This document shows positions 44,477 through 52,667 of a DNA stretch of 64,000 nt, piece after piece (the first letter of the stretch is position 1; each line of letters begins with the position of its first letter). The stretch is from positions 1 through 64,000 of the forward strand of contig SXUI01000058.1 of the NCBI GenBank assembly GCA_005790605.1. The letters run 5' to 3'. This DNA comes from Planctomycetia bacterium. Lineage in GTDB: Bacteria > Planctomycetota > Phycisphaerae > Phycisphaerales > SM1A02. Below the pieces are notes generated by a model. It did no database searches, was not told the origin of the DNA, and saw only the letters and a program-made list of their open reading frames with translations. The translations under genes and the position numbers were made by a program.

Positions 44477-45724
44477 ATGTCGATTGAGTATCGCTCCACC
44501 ACGCTCGCGAATGGCCTAGAGATTCACGCGGAGATCGATCCGTCTGCGCATACAGCAGCAGTTGGGTTTTTTGTACGGACTGGGGCGCGAGATGAGCCAA
44601 CAGCGCTGATGGGTGTTTCTCACTTTCTTGAACACATGATGTTCAAAGGGACGCCGACAAGAAACGCAGAGATGGTGAATCGCGATTTCGACGATCTCGG
44701 GGCGAACCACAACGCCTACACAACCAACGAGTTGACGGCGTACTACGTGCACGCGGTTCCAGATCGCTTGTATGCGTCACTCGAAGTTCTCGCAGACATT
44801 CTTCGACCATCCTTGCGGCAAGCAGACTTCGATGAAGAGCGCGGCGTCATCCTTGAGGAGATCGCGATGTACGCTGATCAACCATTCTCAGTCGCATTTG
44901 AGAACATGCTCGAGCGCCTGTATGAGGGTCACCCGCTCTCGCACCGCGTGCTCGGAACCACCAAGACCGTGAGTGATTTGCAACGCGACGCGATGCAAGC
45001 GTACTTCGATGCACGTTACGCGTCAGACAACACCGCGCTTTGCGCCGCCGGCAAGGTCGACTTCGATGCGTTAGTCGCACACGCGAATAAACTCTGTGGT
45101 CACTGGGAGCGAGGGCAGTCCACGCGCGCATACCCCACGTGGGCTCCAAAGGCGCACGAGACAACCATTGCGCTTCCAAACGCGTCGCGGCACTACCTCA
45201 TTCTTTCGATGCCAGCGCCGAGTGTGGATGATCCACATCGCTACGCGGCTTCATTGCTGATGCACATTCTTGGTGGTGGGGATGGTTCGCGTTTGCATTG
45301 GGCGTTGATCGAGACCGGTATCGCGGAAGAAGCATCCGCTGGTTACGACGGGCACGATCGAGCGGGGGAGTACGCAATTTGCGCGGTGTGCGACGCGGAC
45401 CGTGTTGCGGAAGTGCATTCGATTCTCACACAAGAACTGACTGCACTGTGCGCTTCGATCAGTGATGACGACTTGGAGCGCGCGCGAGCCCGTATTGCGA
45501 CCAGCGCGGCATCAGCAGGCGAGCGGCCAAGTGGTCGAATGCATCGCCTCGGTGCGTTCTATTGCTATCGACAGCCTTTTCTTTCGCTCGACGCGGAGGT
45601 AGAGCGTCTCGCCGCTGTGAGCCAAGCAGATTTGCGCGCGTGTGTAACAGCGTTTCCGCTTGTCCCTATGGTGCAAGTTCGAGTGCAGCCACAGGCTGAG
45701 GCAGCTACCACGACGACCGCGTGA
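44477..45724 (+). CDS. M16-family zinc metallopeptidase
   Basis: 415 residues. The inverted zinc motif HFLEHMMFKG (His49, Glu52, His53) is complete, with the distal Glu in ERGVILEEIAMY. The second half has the usual non-catalytic repeat, with GGGDGSRLHWALIETGIAEE in the substrate-contacting region. The size and single-copy arrangement match processing-peptidase-like M16B enzymes such as PqqL or bacterial MPP-beta homologues. No signal peptide is seen, so it is probably cytoplasmic. Confidence 0.93.
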   Translation: MSIEYRSTTLANGLEIHAEIDPSAHTAAVGFFVRTGARDEPTALMGVSHFLEHMMFKGTPTRNAEMVNRDFDDLGANHNAYTTNELTAYYVHAVPDRLYASLEVLADILRPSLRQADFDEERGVILEEIAMYADQPFSVAFENMLERLYEGHPLSHRVLGTTKTVSDLQRDAMQAYFDARYASDNTALCAAGKVDFDALVAHANKLCGHWERGQSTRAYPTWAPKAHETTIALPNASRHYLILSMPAPSVDDPHRYAASLLMHILGGGDGSRLHWALIETGIAEEASAGYDGHDRAGEYAICAVCDADRVAEVHSILTQELTALCASISDDDLERARARIATSAASAGERPSGRMHRLGAFYCYRQPFLSLDAEVERLAAVSQADLRACVTAFPLVPMVQVRVQPQAEAATTTTA

Positions 45725-45736
45725 CTCAGCGGTCAG

Positions 45737-47272
45737 TCACGAAGGTTGTGATTGCATTTCGCGCCGGAAGAAGACAACACGGTTTCGACCTTGTGCACGC
45801 CCTGTGGCAAGTGCAAACATCGCCGCGCGCATGAGTTGGGGCGCTGAATCGACACCGGTTGGTTGTCGAAGCGACGCTTCACTCTCATACAGACTCACAC
45901 CAACAGTGACCGACAAGGGGGCGGCACGCACTCCGCGCGGACCTTCAACCTGAAGCGGCGTTTCGGTGACTCGGCGTCGAATCGCCTCGGCGAGTCGGCA
46001 CATCTCAGTCATGTCGGTACTCGGAACGATCGCGACGACTTCGGTTCCAAGAAAACGGAAAAGTCGACCGTGTCGGCCGAGCACATCCTGGCACATGGTC
46101 GCAACAGCCGAAACGATGGAATCGCTCGCGTGGCTGCCGTAGGTGTCGCTCATCGCGCGCACGCCATCCGGTCCTATGAGCAGGAGTCCGATCGCGGAGT
46201 TCGAGTGATTCGTCAAGAACGCAGCATCGAGTTCTCGCTGGAACACATGTCGGTCAGGAAGCCCCGTCAGACAATCAAGTGAATCTGGCTCGCTCCCGAG
46301 CGAGTTTGCAGCAGGTTCTGGATCTGGGAGTCGCTGTTCGTCCTTGAGTTCTCTTGCTTGTTTGAGAAGCGCAGCGACATCGGGCTTCCCACCGGTGTCG
46401 AGTGAAAATGCTTTCGAGAGTTCATCCGCAAGGTTTGTGATCGTTTGAAGAAGAAGCAGTGTTGGGCCAGGTCGCAAACCGAACCAATCTTCAGCGTGAC
46501 GGCGATACCGAATGATCGCCGTTTCGCGAGCGAGTTCACCAGTGACACCACGCCCACCGCGCTGCAAGACCTCTGCAGCTTCATTTGCGAGGGCAACGGT
46601 TTGCGCGAGGGCGGCGTTGGATTGTGGCGCGTCAACACTTGCGTGATGGAATCGGACCGCGGCACAAACGGATTCCGGAAATCGCCATCGTTCAATCAAT
46701 GCTGCGCCGATCTCAGCATGGTCCACCTGCAGTGTTTTCCACTCAGCATCACGAAGCCGCTGGTGTTCGCCGCGCGCAGCATCGATCACTTGAAGATAGC
46801 GATCACCATACGCTCGCCAGAGCACAACCATCCCAATGTCTTGAATGAGCGCTGCGACAAATGCTTCATCCGGGTCACAACGCTTCGAGCGGAGTGCGAT
46901 TTCGCGCGCAGCAGACGCGGAGTACAACGAACGTCGCCAGTAGTCAAGGAAATTGAAACTGACATCCTTGTCATCGCTGTTGCCAACGGAACGCGCGAGA
47001 CTAAACCCGAGCACAAGCCCCTTCACTGTTTGTAGACCAAGAAACGCGAGTGATTGTTGAATCGATCCACAGCGTTTCGTGAGACCGTAGTAACTTGAGT
47101 TGACGAGTCGAAGGACTTTGGCAGAGGTTGCTGGATCATTCTCGATGACCCGCGCAATCTCACTCAACGCAACATCGGGTTGTCTCGCGAGTTCAATGAC
47201 ACGGATGGCGACTGCTGGCAATGTCGGCAGCTCTGGAGTCGAAAGGATTCGTTCGATCTGCGCTGATTCCAT
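45737..47272 (-). CDS. HDOD domain protein with degenerate GGDEF domain
   Basis: 511 residues. An HDOD domain covers about 1-215, beginning LPTLPAVAIRVIELARQPD and including VLRLVNSSYYGL and the HD-like HHASV. A GGDEF-family domain follows from about 340 (CLTGLPDRHVFQRELDAAF), but the active-site loop reads RFLGTEVVAIV where RYGGEEF is expected, so cyclase activity is almost certainly lost; it may bind GTP or act as a scaffold. HDOD proteins regulate motility and signalling cascades. The start at 47272 was chosen because the HDOD domain begins right after it; 54 upstream in-frame codons lack homology. Confidence 0.88.
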   Translation of the reverse strand: MESAQIERILSTPELPTLPAVAIRVIELARQPDVALSEIARVIENDPATSAKVLRLVNSSYYGLTKRCGSIQQSLAFLGLQTVKGLVLGFSLARSVGNSDDKDVSFNFLDYWRRSLYSASAAREIALRSKRCDPDEAFVAALIQDIGMVVLWRAYGDRYLQVIDAARGEHQRLRDAEWKTLQVDHAEIGAALIERWRFPESVCAAVRFHHASVDAPQSNAALAQTVALANEAAEVLQRGGRGVTGELARETAIIRYRRHAEDWFGLRPGPTLLLLQTITNLADELSKAFSLDTGGKPDVAALLKQARELKDEQRLPDPEPAANSLGSEPDSLDCLTGLPDRHVFQRELDAAFLTNHSNSAIGLLLIGPDGVRAMSDTYGSHASDSIVSAVATMCQDVLGRHGRLFRFLGTEVVAIVPSTDMTEMCRLAEAIRRRVTETPLQVEGPRGVRAAPLSVTVGVSLYESEASLRQPTGVDSAPQLMRAAMFALATGRAQGRNRVVFFRREMQSQPS

Positions 47273-47437
47273 GGGACGCTTCCAAAGGAGTGCCAACAAG
47301 CAATCCAACCACACAACTTCGTAGGTCGAGCATCGACAATCGAACAGTTCAGGTTGAGTGGCAAGAACCCCCTTTCTTGCAAGAGCACTCACAAGCGTTT
47401 TACGGGCACAAAAAGCCCAGTTCTCGCATACCAAGAG

Positions 47438-48145
47438 CTACGCCGAGAGCATCCGCCGCGTGCACAGATCTTCGCCGAGCAACTCTCGCGTGTAGGTGGA
47501 GAGAAGCCGATTTCCGCGAATCACAGATTCAGACTCAAGCGCGTCTACGGAATCTCCCACAAAGGCTGCGCAAAGAGTCTCAAGCGTCGAGGGGCGGACT
47601 CTCCAAGCTGAGCGATCTTCTCGGTAATCGACAATGCCGCCGGTTTGAGCAGAGAACGCGAGACGCCCAGGATCAATGTCTCCAACTTCAAGGAGCGGTT
47701 GGTGACCGATCACCCGGAGAAAGACGCATTGAAAGCGGAGGAGTTCAGATTCATGCCACTCTCCGCCATCCATCGCAGCGAGCGCTGAGTGCAGTGCATC
47801 AAACAGCGATGGGTGTGGCTCGCTTGGCGGGAGCGCGCGGTGCAGAATGTCCGCCATATAAAGACCGGTGAGATTTGGGTAGAGCTCGGTGTGTAAGCGC
47901 CGAAACACCCGCTGGAGCGTCCATTCGGTCAAGGTCTGGAGCTCACGATCTGGTTTGACGACCGCGACGATCTGCCCAAGCGTCAAGAGATCGAAGCCGC
48001 CCGAGAACCGACCTCGATCTCTTCTCGCACCCTTCGCAATGCCGCGGAGCATTCCATGTTGACGACAAAACAAACTTGTGGTCTGACTCGTTTCAGACCA
48101 GTCCCAAGCGCGAAGCACAAAACAGTCGTCGACGAGATTCGGCAC
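47438..48145 (-). CDS. recO: DNA repair protein RecO
   Basis: 235 residues, start GTG. The N-terminal OB fold has VDDCFVLRAWDWSETSQTTS and LRGIAKGARRDRGRFSGGFD, typical of RecO. The helical C-terminal part has LYMADILHRALPP and LLRFQCVFLRVIGHQPLL. The zinc finger seen in many relatives is absent. RecO loads RecA at gaps with RecR. The GTG start follows TACCAT at 8 nt. It lies 26 nt after the stop of the 419-residue membrane-protein gene. Confidence 0.88.
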   Translation of the reverse strand: MPNLVDDCFVLRAWDWSETSQTTSLFCRQHGMLRGIAKGARRDRGRFSGGFDLLTLGQIVAVVKPDRELQTLTEWTLQRVFRRLHTELYPNLTGLYMADILHRALPPSEPHPSLFDALHSALAAMDGGEWHESELLRFQCVFLRVIGHQPLLEVGDIDPGRLAFSAQTGGIVDYREDRSAWRVRPSTLETLCAAFVGDSVDALESESVIRGNRLLSTYTRELLGEDLCTRRMLSA

Positions 48146-48153
48146 GATCGACG

Positions 48154-48159
48154 ATGGTA
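48154..48159 (-). promoter_or_regulatory. -10-like hexamer TACCAT upstream of recO
   Basis: On the minus strand TACCAT lies 8 nt before the recO GTG. It lies in the 26-nt gap after the upstream gene's stop, so recO may also be read through from that gene. Confidence 0.35.
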
Positions 48160-48171
48160 TCCGTCACACGA

Positions 48172-49431
48172 CTAGTGATGCGCAGCAGGTGGCGCGTGGG
48201 CTTCTGCTGATGGCGTGGCTGTTGCCTCGGCTGGCGCGTCTGGTGTGGTTGACAGGGGCAAGACTTCTTCGGAGACCCTTCCAACTGCCGGCGCTTGGGA
48301 TTGCCGCCACGCGGAGTACCACGCGATTGGAACCGCGAGAAAAGTAGCGAGCGCGAGCGCCGCAAGGATCTGTTGAACAGGTTCCTGCGTGAGCATGCGC
48401 ACAGGCATCAAGAGCATCGCGGTGATCGAAGCAAGAAGTTTCGAGGGGGTTCGCGCTGGTTTCGCCAGAGCCAATTCCTGCGCAGGAGATGCCACGGGAG
48501 ATTCGAGCGTTACGCGCGCGGGCTCCTGAGCGACAGCACGCGCAGTTGCTGTGGGTGCTGCATGCGCGGGTGTCGAAACTTCAAGCACGGGTTGTGGTTC
48601 ACTCACAGATTGCTCTGCGATGATTCGAGCCTCTACCGATGGAGTTTGCACAGGCGCATCGTGAGGAAGTACTGCCTCTGTTGAAACAGCGGGAGCTGCA
48701 GTAGCGCTTGCGGGAGGCGCCGCGGCCGTAGCTCTCACAATATCGAGCTCGGTTTCTGGAGGCAGTTGCTTCGCGATCCCATCGAACTTTCCAACTGGGT
48801 TACTGATGCGCGCGTTGGGATCTGCAAGATAGGTCGGGGATTCAAGGCGACTTGTTCCGAACGCTTCAATCAGCGCCCGATTGATCTCTTCATCGAGTCC
48901 CGCAAGCGTGCCCTCGTCGAAGACGCTTGCCACAGCGTTCTTCACATCACCATCAGCGCGAGCGATCAAACTGTCAGCGTCATCCGCGAGCGCAGCGTCA
49001 ATCTCAGCGATGAGTGGGTCAACTCGCGGAGCTTGCGGGCGTGACACAGGTGTGACCACAACAGGCGCGGGTGGCGGAGGTGGTGGAGTGTTTGGTTTCT
49101 CAAGTGTGGGCGCGTTGGCCTTCGGAGAGCTCTTTGCAGCCTCCGCGTCCGCGAGTGCTCGCTCGATGTCAGCGTGGAGCGCCTCAATGTCGAAGTCTGG
49201 CGGACGAACGGCGACATGAACATCTTGAGTAAGGGCGCCGATGTCTCGAAGCAACGACTCGATTTCAGGGCCCGTGCCCTCTGGGCTATCGAGTGCTGCC
49301 GCGAGTACTTGTGGCGCATCCCGAGAGACCTCTTCAAGGATCGCTTCAATCGATGAGACATCCATGGCCGAACCCGCACTGGGGGCTGGCTGAAGCGAAT
49401 CGGACGGCGTCTGTGCGGTTGGATCCGCCAT
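48172..49431 (-). CDS. Pro/Ala-rich protein with one C-terminal membrane segment
   Basis: 419 residues, unknown. The first 200 residues are acidic and helical, with regular pieces such as IEALHADIERALADAEAAK and IDAALADDADSLIARADGD, broken by a run of Pro. The DGTLAGLDEEINRALIEAFG stretch is conserved-looking. A long Ala/Pro/Val-rich disordered region follows, then one hydrophobic segment near residue 370 (ILAALALATFLAVPIAWYSA) and a short Ala-rich tail. The layout suggests a tail-anchored cytoplasmic protein. TAGGAAG just upstream of the ATG could be a ribosome site. Confidence 0.72.
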   Translation of the reverse strand: MADPTAQTPSDSLQPAPSAGSAMDVSSIEAILEEVSRDAPQVLAAALDSPEGTGPEIESLLRDIGALTQDVHVAVRPPDFDIEALHADIERALADAEAAKSSPKANAPTLEKPNTPPPPPPAPVVVTPVSRPQAPRVDPLIAEIDAALADDADSLIARADGDVKNAVASVFDEGTLAGLDEEINRALIEAFGTSRLESPTYLADPNARISNPVGKFDGIAKQLPPETELDIVRATAAAPPASATAAPAVSTEAVLPHDAPVQTPSVEARIIAEQSVSEPQPVLEVSTPAHAAPTATARAVAQEPARVTLESPVASPAQELALAKPARTPSKLLASITAMLLMPVRMLTQEPVQQILAALALATFLAVPIAWYSAWRQSQAPAVGRVSEEVLPLSTTPDAPAEATATPSAEAHAPPAAHH

Positions 49432-49601
49432 GCTTCCTACCTATCGGCAAGGTGTGGCTGGTTCTCAACGGATTAGCGGCGCAACTTCGGCATGTTTTCT
49501 CAATCAGCATGGGGCAACTTCCGGAGTGGCTGAAGTGCCAAGACTCGTTCCCTTCGCGTCATTTTCGACATTTCGCCTGTATTGCTCCCTCGAGCGCGTC
49601 G

Positions 49602-49955
49602 ATGACCTGCATTGCCGTGTTCCATGACTCTGCATTTCAAGATCCCACCGGAGAAGCGGCTCGTGCATCAAGTGCCGAGCGGCGCGGAGGCGATCGCAAT
49701 GAGTTTCCAGCCGAGGTCGTCGTGCTGTGGCACCACCAGCCATGGACGACGATCCGATATCAACTTGTCGACATGAGTGACGGTGGCTTGCGGCTTCGAT
49801 CCAACCTGCCGTTTGTCGAGGGCTCAAGCGCGACCTTTGTGCGCCTTCTCCCAGAAGGCACGCGACTCGGTCGATCCGGCATGGTGGTTTGGAGTCGTCA
49901 TATGCCTCTTGATGGCCGGCCCGCGTTCGAAGCAGGCTTTCAGTTCTTTGACTGA
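49602..49955 (+). CDS. PilZ-domain protein (cyclic di-GMP receptor candidate)
   Basis: 117 residues, essentially one PilZ domain. AERRGGDRNEFPAEVVVL carries an Arg-containing N-terminal motif and VDMSDGGLRLRS the second signature; the strand ending EAGFQFFD closes the domain. The canonical RxxxR is replaced by a tighter Arg arrangement, so ligand binding is likely but not certain. With the REC-GGDEF protein it shows that cyclic di-GMP signalling is used. The start at 49602 is the closest in-frame ATG to the domain. Confidence 0.78.
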   Translation: MTCIAVFHDSAFQDPTGEAARASSAERRGGDRNEFPAEVVVLWHHQPWTTIRYQLVDMSDGGLRLRSNLPFVEGSSATFVRLLPEGTRLGRSGMVVWSRHMPLDGRPAFEAGFQFFD

Positions 49956-49975
49956 GCCGCGAGGAACTCGGTCGA

Positions 49976-49981
49976 TACGCT
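49976..49981 (+). promoter_or_regulatory. -10-like hexamer TACGCT upstream of the YdjC deacetylase
   Basis: TACGCT followed by 6 nt and then the GTG at 49988. The gene has no ATG near its conserved N-terminus, so this spacing decides the start. Confidence 0.4.
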
Positions 49982-49987
49982 GCCCGA

Positions 49988-50851
49988 GTGTTTCAAGTCA
50001 TTGTGAATGCCGACGATCTTGGCTTGCACCCCGCGGTGCAGCGCGCCGTTGAGCATTGCGCACAACTGGGGACGATTACGAGCGCAAGTGTTCTTGCAAA
50101 CGGTCCACATGTTGAACAAGTGCGTTCAATACCGGGGGTTTCTCTCGGCGCGCACTTGAATGTGTTGCGAGGGACACCACTTTCTCCAGCGAGCGAAGTT
50201 CGCTCACTCGTGGACGCCAATGGTCGCTTCGTAGGCACATTCACAGCACTGTGGTCGCGACTCGCCTTCGGCAAGTTGGCGCTTGAAGAGGTCGAACTTG
50301 AATGGGGTCGCCAAGTCGAGTCGCTCTTGTCGCGGGGCTTCGCACTCTCCCACATCGATGGCGAAAAACACACACACTGTTTGCCTGGCCTCTTCGAGGT
50401 TGCGTGCCGCGTCGCGGAGAGATTCTCGATCCCATGGATTCGCCGGAGCGAGGAGCGGTTCGGCTGTGCGACTTGGGATCTTGGGTTGTTGCGGAAACGC
50501 TTGCTTCACCATTGGTGTGCGAAGACGCGCACGCATACAACTCATACATCGAGCGCTGATTCCGTCTGGGGAATCGCGCACCAAGGTGTGGCGCTCACGC
50601 CGCAGCGCGCAGCACACGCCTTTCGCGGAGCGGAGCGTGGTTCGATCATCGAGATAGTCTGTCACCCCGGATTGGTTTCGAAGCTCGATCCGTGTCTCGA
50701 TCCATCCTTCGGTAAGATGAAGGTTGCAAGGCTTTGGCGCCCTGAGTTTGAGAGTCTCTCTGAGTCGTCGTGGCTCGCGACCGCTGTGCGAGAGCGGTGG
50801 ACACTGACTGGGTTTGATCGCTTGAACACCACCCAACGCGAACACGCATGA
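49988..50851 (+). CDS. ChbG/YdjC-family carbohydrate deacetylase
   Basis: 287 residues, GTG start. The family opener VIVNADDLGLHPAVQRAV holds the metal Asp10; SLGAHLNVLRGTPL and LSHIDGEKHTHCLPGLFE give the His ligands, and IEIVCHPGLVS lies near the C-terminus. YdjC enzymes remove acetyl groups from N-acetyl-hexosamines. Here the gene is coupled (ATGA) to a polyprenyl-phosphate type glycosyltransferase, the pairing known for NaxD and FlmF2, which make a deacetylated amino sugar on undecaprenyl phosphate for lipid A. That functional parallel is inference. Confidence 0.88.
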   Translation: MFQVIVNADDLGLHPAVQRAVEHCAQLGTITSASVLANGPHVEQVRSIPGVSLGAHLNVLRGTPLSPASEVRSLVDANGRFVGTFTALWSRLAFGKLALEEVELEWGRQVESLLSRGFALSHIDGEKHTHCLPGLFEVACRVAERFSIPWIRRSEERFGCATWDLGLLRKRLLHHWCAKTRTHTTHTSSADSVWGIAHQGVALTPQRAAHAFRGAERGSIIEIVCHPGLVSKLDPCLDPSFGKMKVARLWRPEFESLSESSWLATAVRERWTLTGFDRLNTTQREHA

Positions 50852-51822
50852 TGACCACGCACTCGATTGAGGTTTCGACCGTCACGCCTGTGCACAACGA
50901 GGAGTTGTGCATAGAAGAGTTCGTGCGTCGGACCGACGCAGCACTCTCCGCACTGCAGGTGCCCTACGAGATCATCATCGTTTCCGATGGATCGACCGAT
51001 CGCACCGAGGCGCTTCTTCGAGAACTCGCGCCTCGATACCCAAGATTGTGCGTCTTGATGTTGAGTCGCAATGTTGGGCAATGCAGTGCGATGTATGCGG
51101 GCATGCAAGCGTCGCGTGGGAGGCGCATCGTGGTGCTCGATGGAGATCTTCAGCACGCACCAGAATCAATCGGCATGCTGCTTCGCAAGATGGACGAGGG
51201 GTATGTGCTGGTGAGCGCGTCACGGATTCTTCGCAAGGAGTCGATGATGCTCAAGCGAATTCCGAGCTTGATCGCGAACTTCATCTTGCGTCGAGTTACA
51301 GGTTGCGAGATTCGGGATATGGGCGGATTCAAACTCATCGACGGAGACATCGCGCGATCGCTTCGGCTTCGGCCGGGGCATCACCGACTGCTTCCTGCGC
51401 TTGTGCATATGCGCGGCGGCGCGACAGGAGAGGTCTTTGTGGAGTCCTTCGCACGCTACGCAGGTCATAGCCACTACGGCATCTCGCGCTCGTTCGATGT
51501 GCTTTTTGACATTCTGATGCTTGGATTCCAATCGAGTTTCAAGGCGCGGCCGCTCTATCTCTTTGGGCGAATCGGCGTGCTCCTTCTCACCGTGGATTGC
51601 ATCGTGATGCCCTGGTTGTTGTATGAGAAGTTCGCGCATGATGTGGATTTGGGAACTCGACCGCCATTTCTTGTCGCGATCATGTTCTTTCTCTCCGCGT
51701 TGTTTTTCTTCGCGATGGGCTTTGTGCTCGAACTCCTCTCAGACGCCAACAATGCGATTGGCGGTATCAAGCCTTACATTGTTCGCGAGTCCATCCCAAC
51801 GAAACCTTCGTCTCACCTCTAA
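50848..51822 (+). CDS. GT2 glycosyltransferase, polyprenyl-phosphate (DPM1/GtrB-like) type
   Basis: 324 residues. The GT-A domain has STVTPVHNEELCIEEFVRR, IIIVSDGSTDRTEALLREL, the Mg-binding VVLDGDLQHAPES, and RDMGGFKLIDGDIARSLR. Two C-terminal hydrophobic segments (YLFGRIGVLLLTVDCIVMPW and FLVAIMFFLSALFFFAMGFV) anchor it in the membrane. This matches enzymes that load a sugar onto undecaprenyl phosphate, such as GtrB, ArnC and FlmF. It overlaps the YdjC deacetylase by 4 nt, so the two probably act on the same lipid-linked sugar. Confidence 0.9.
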   Translation: MMTTHSIEVSTVTPVHNEELCIEEFVRRTDAALSALQVPYEIIIVSDGSTDRTEALLRELAPRYPRLCVLMLSRNVGQCSAMYAGMQASRGRRIVVLDGDLQHAPESIGMLLRKMDEGYVLVSASRILRKESMMLKRIPSLIANFILRRVTGCEIRDMGGFKLIDGDIARSLRLRPGHHRLLPALVHMRGGATGEVFVESFARYAGHSHYGISRSFDVLFDILMLGFQSSFKARPLYLFGRIGVLLLTVDCIVMPWLLYEKFAHDVDLGTRPPFLVAIMFFLSALFFFAMGFVLELLSDANNAIGGIKPYIVRESIPTKPSSHL

Positions 51823-51845
51823 GTACTCTTTCTAACGCCCCACCA

Positions 51846-52565
51846 ATGTTGCAGACCAAACTCATCATCATCGCCTCCACACTCTTGACCGCAGTTGCTG
51901 GAAGTGGCACTTACGCACAGACTCCCAAGGACGCACCCTCCACACCACCGGCTTCGGTCGAAAGTAAGCCAGCGGAGGCAACGTACGAGTACGCCTTGAT
52001 GAAAACTTCGAAGGGCGACATTCTGCTTGAGCTCGACGCGACGCACGCGCCCATCTCTGTCGCAAACTTCGTGGAGTACGCCAAGAAGGGTTACTACGAC
52101 GGCACGATTTTTCATCGCGTCATTGAGAACTTCATGATTCAGGGTGGTGGATTTGATGCGACGCTGACGCAGAAAGAGACCGCGCCCCCAATCAAGAATG
52201 AGTGGAAGAACGGATTGAAGAACACGCGTGGCACAATCGCGATGGCGCGTACTTCGGTTCCTGATAGCGCGACAAGTCAGTTCTTCATCAACACGGTGGA
52301 TAACGCGATGCTGGATCGCCCAAATGGGGGTGCTGCATATGCGGTGTTTGGTCGAGTCGTCGTCGGTATGGATGCGGTCGACAAAATCAAGAAAGTTCCG
52401 ACCGGGGTTGGATTGGCCACAACTCCTGGTGGACGAGGGCAAATGGGCGATGTCCCGACTGAGGCAGTTGTGATTGAGAAGGTCACGATGCTTTCGAAGG
52501 AAGATGCTGTGAAGCGCATGCAAAGTGCCGCGTCCGCTCCGACTCCGACAGCGCCAGCGAAGTGA
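51846..52565 (+). CDS. Exported cyclophilin-type peptidyl-prolyl isomerase
   Basis: 239 residues. A signal peptide (KLIIIASTLLTAVAGSGTYA) is followed by a short Pro-rich spacer, a compact cyclophilin domain and an Ala/Pro/Thr tail. Active-site motifs are FHRVIENFMIQGG (catalytic Arg), ARTSVPDSATSQFFINT and AVFGRVVVGMDAVD. As in other bacterial PpiA/PpiB types, the tryptophan typical of eukaryotic cyclophilins is absent. It assists folding of exported proteins in the periplasm. The gene is followed by a strong terminator-like hairpin. Confidence 0.93.
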   Translation: MLQTKLIIIASTLLTAVAGSGTYAQTPKDAPSTPPASVESKPAEATYEYALMKTSKGDILLELDATHAPISVANFVEYAKKGYYDGTIFHRVIENFMIQGGGFDATLTQKETAPPIKNEWKNGLKNTRGTIAMARTSVPDSATSQFFINTVDNAMLDRPNGGAAYAVFGRVVVGMDAVDKIKKVPTGVGLATTPGGRGQMGDVPTEAVVIEKVTMLSKEDAVKRMQSAASAPTPTAPAK

Positions 52566-52594
52566 TTCTCAAAGGAGAACGCGTTACGAACCGC

Positions 52595-52640
52595 GAGGCG
52601 GTTGCACTCGACTTGCGAGTGCAGCCGCCTCTTTCATTTC
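52595..52640 (+). terminator. Rho-independent-type terminator after the cyclophilin gene
   Basis: A 16-bp stem GAGGCGGTTGCACTCG / CGAGTGCAGCCGCCTC (52595-52610 and 52616-52631, one G-U pair) with a 5-nt loop is followed by TTTCATTTC. It is the clearest terminator in the window and separates the cyclophilin gene from the PVC heme-protein gene. Confidence 0.75.
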
Positions 52641-52651
52641 ATGTCGTTCTG

Positions 52652-52657
52652 TACACT
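52652..52657 (+). promoter_or_regulatory. -10-like hexamer TACACT upstream of the PVC heme-protein gene
   Basis: TACACT lies 10 nt before the ATG at 52668, just downstream of the terminator hairpin. It favours this start over the ATG at 52641, which would lie upstream of the hexamer. Confidence 0.35.
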
Positions 52658-52667
52658 TCTTCGCGCT

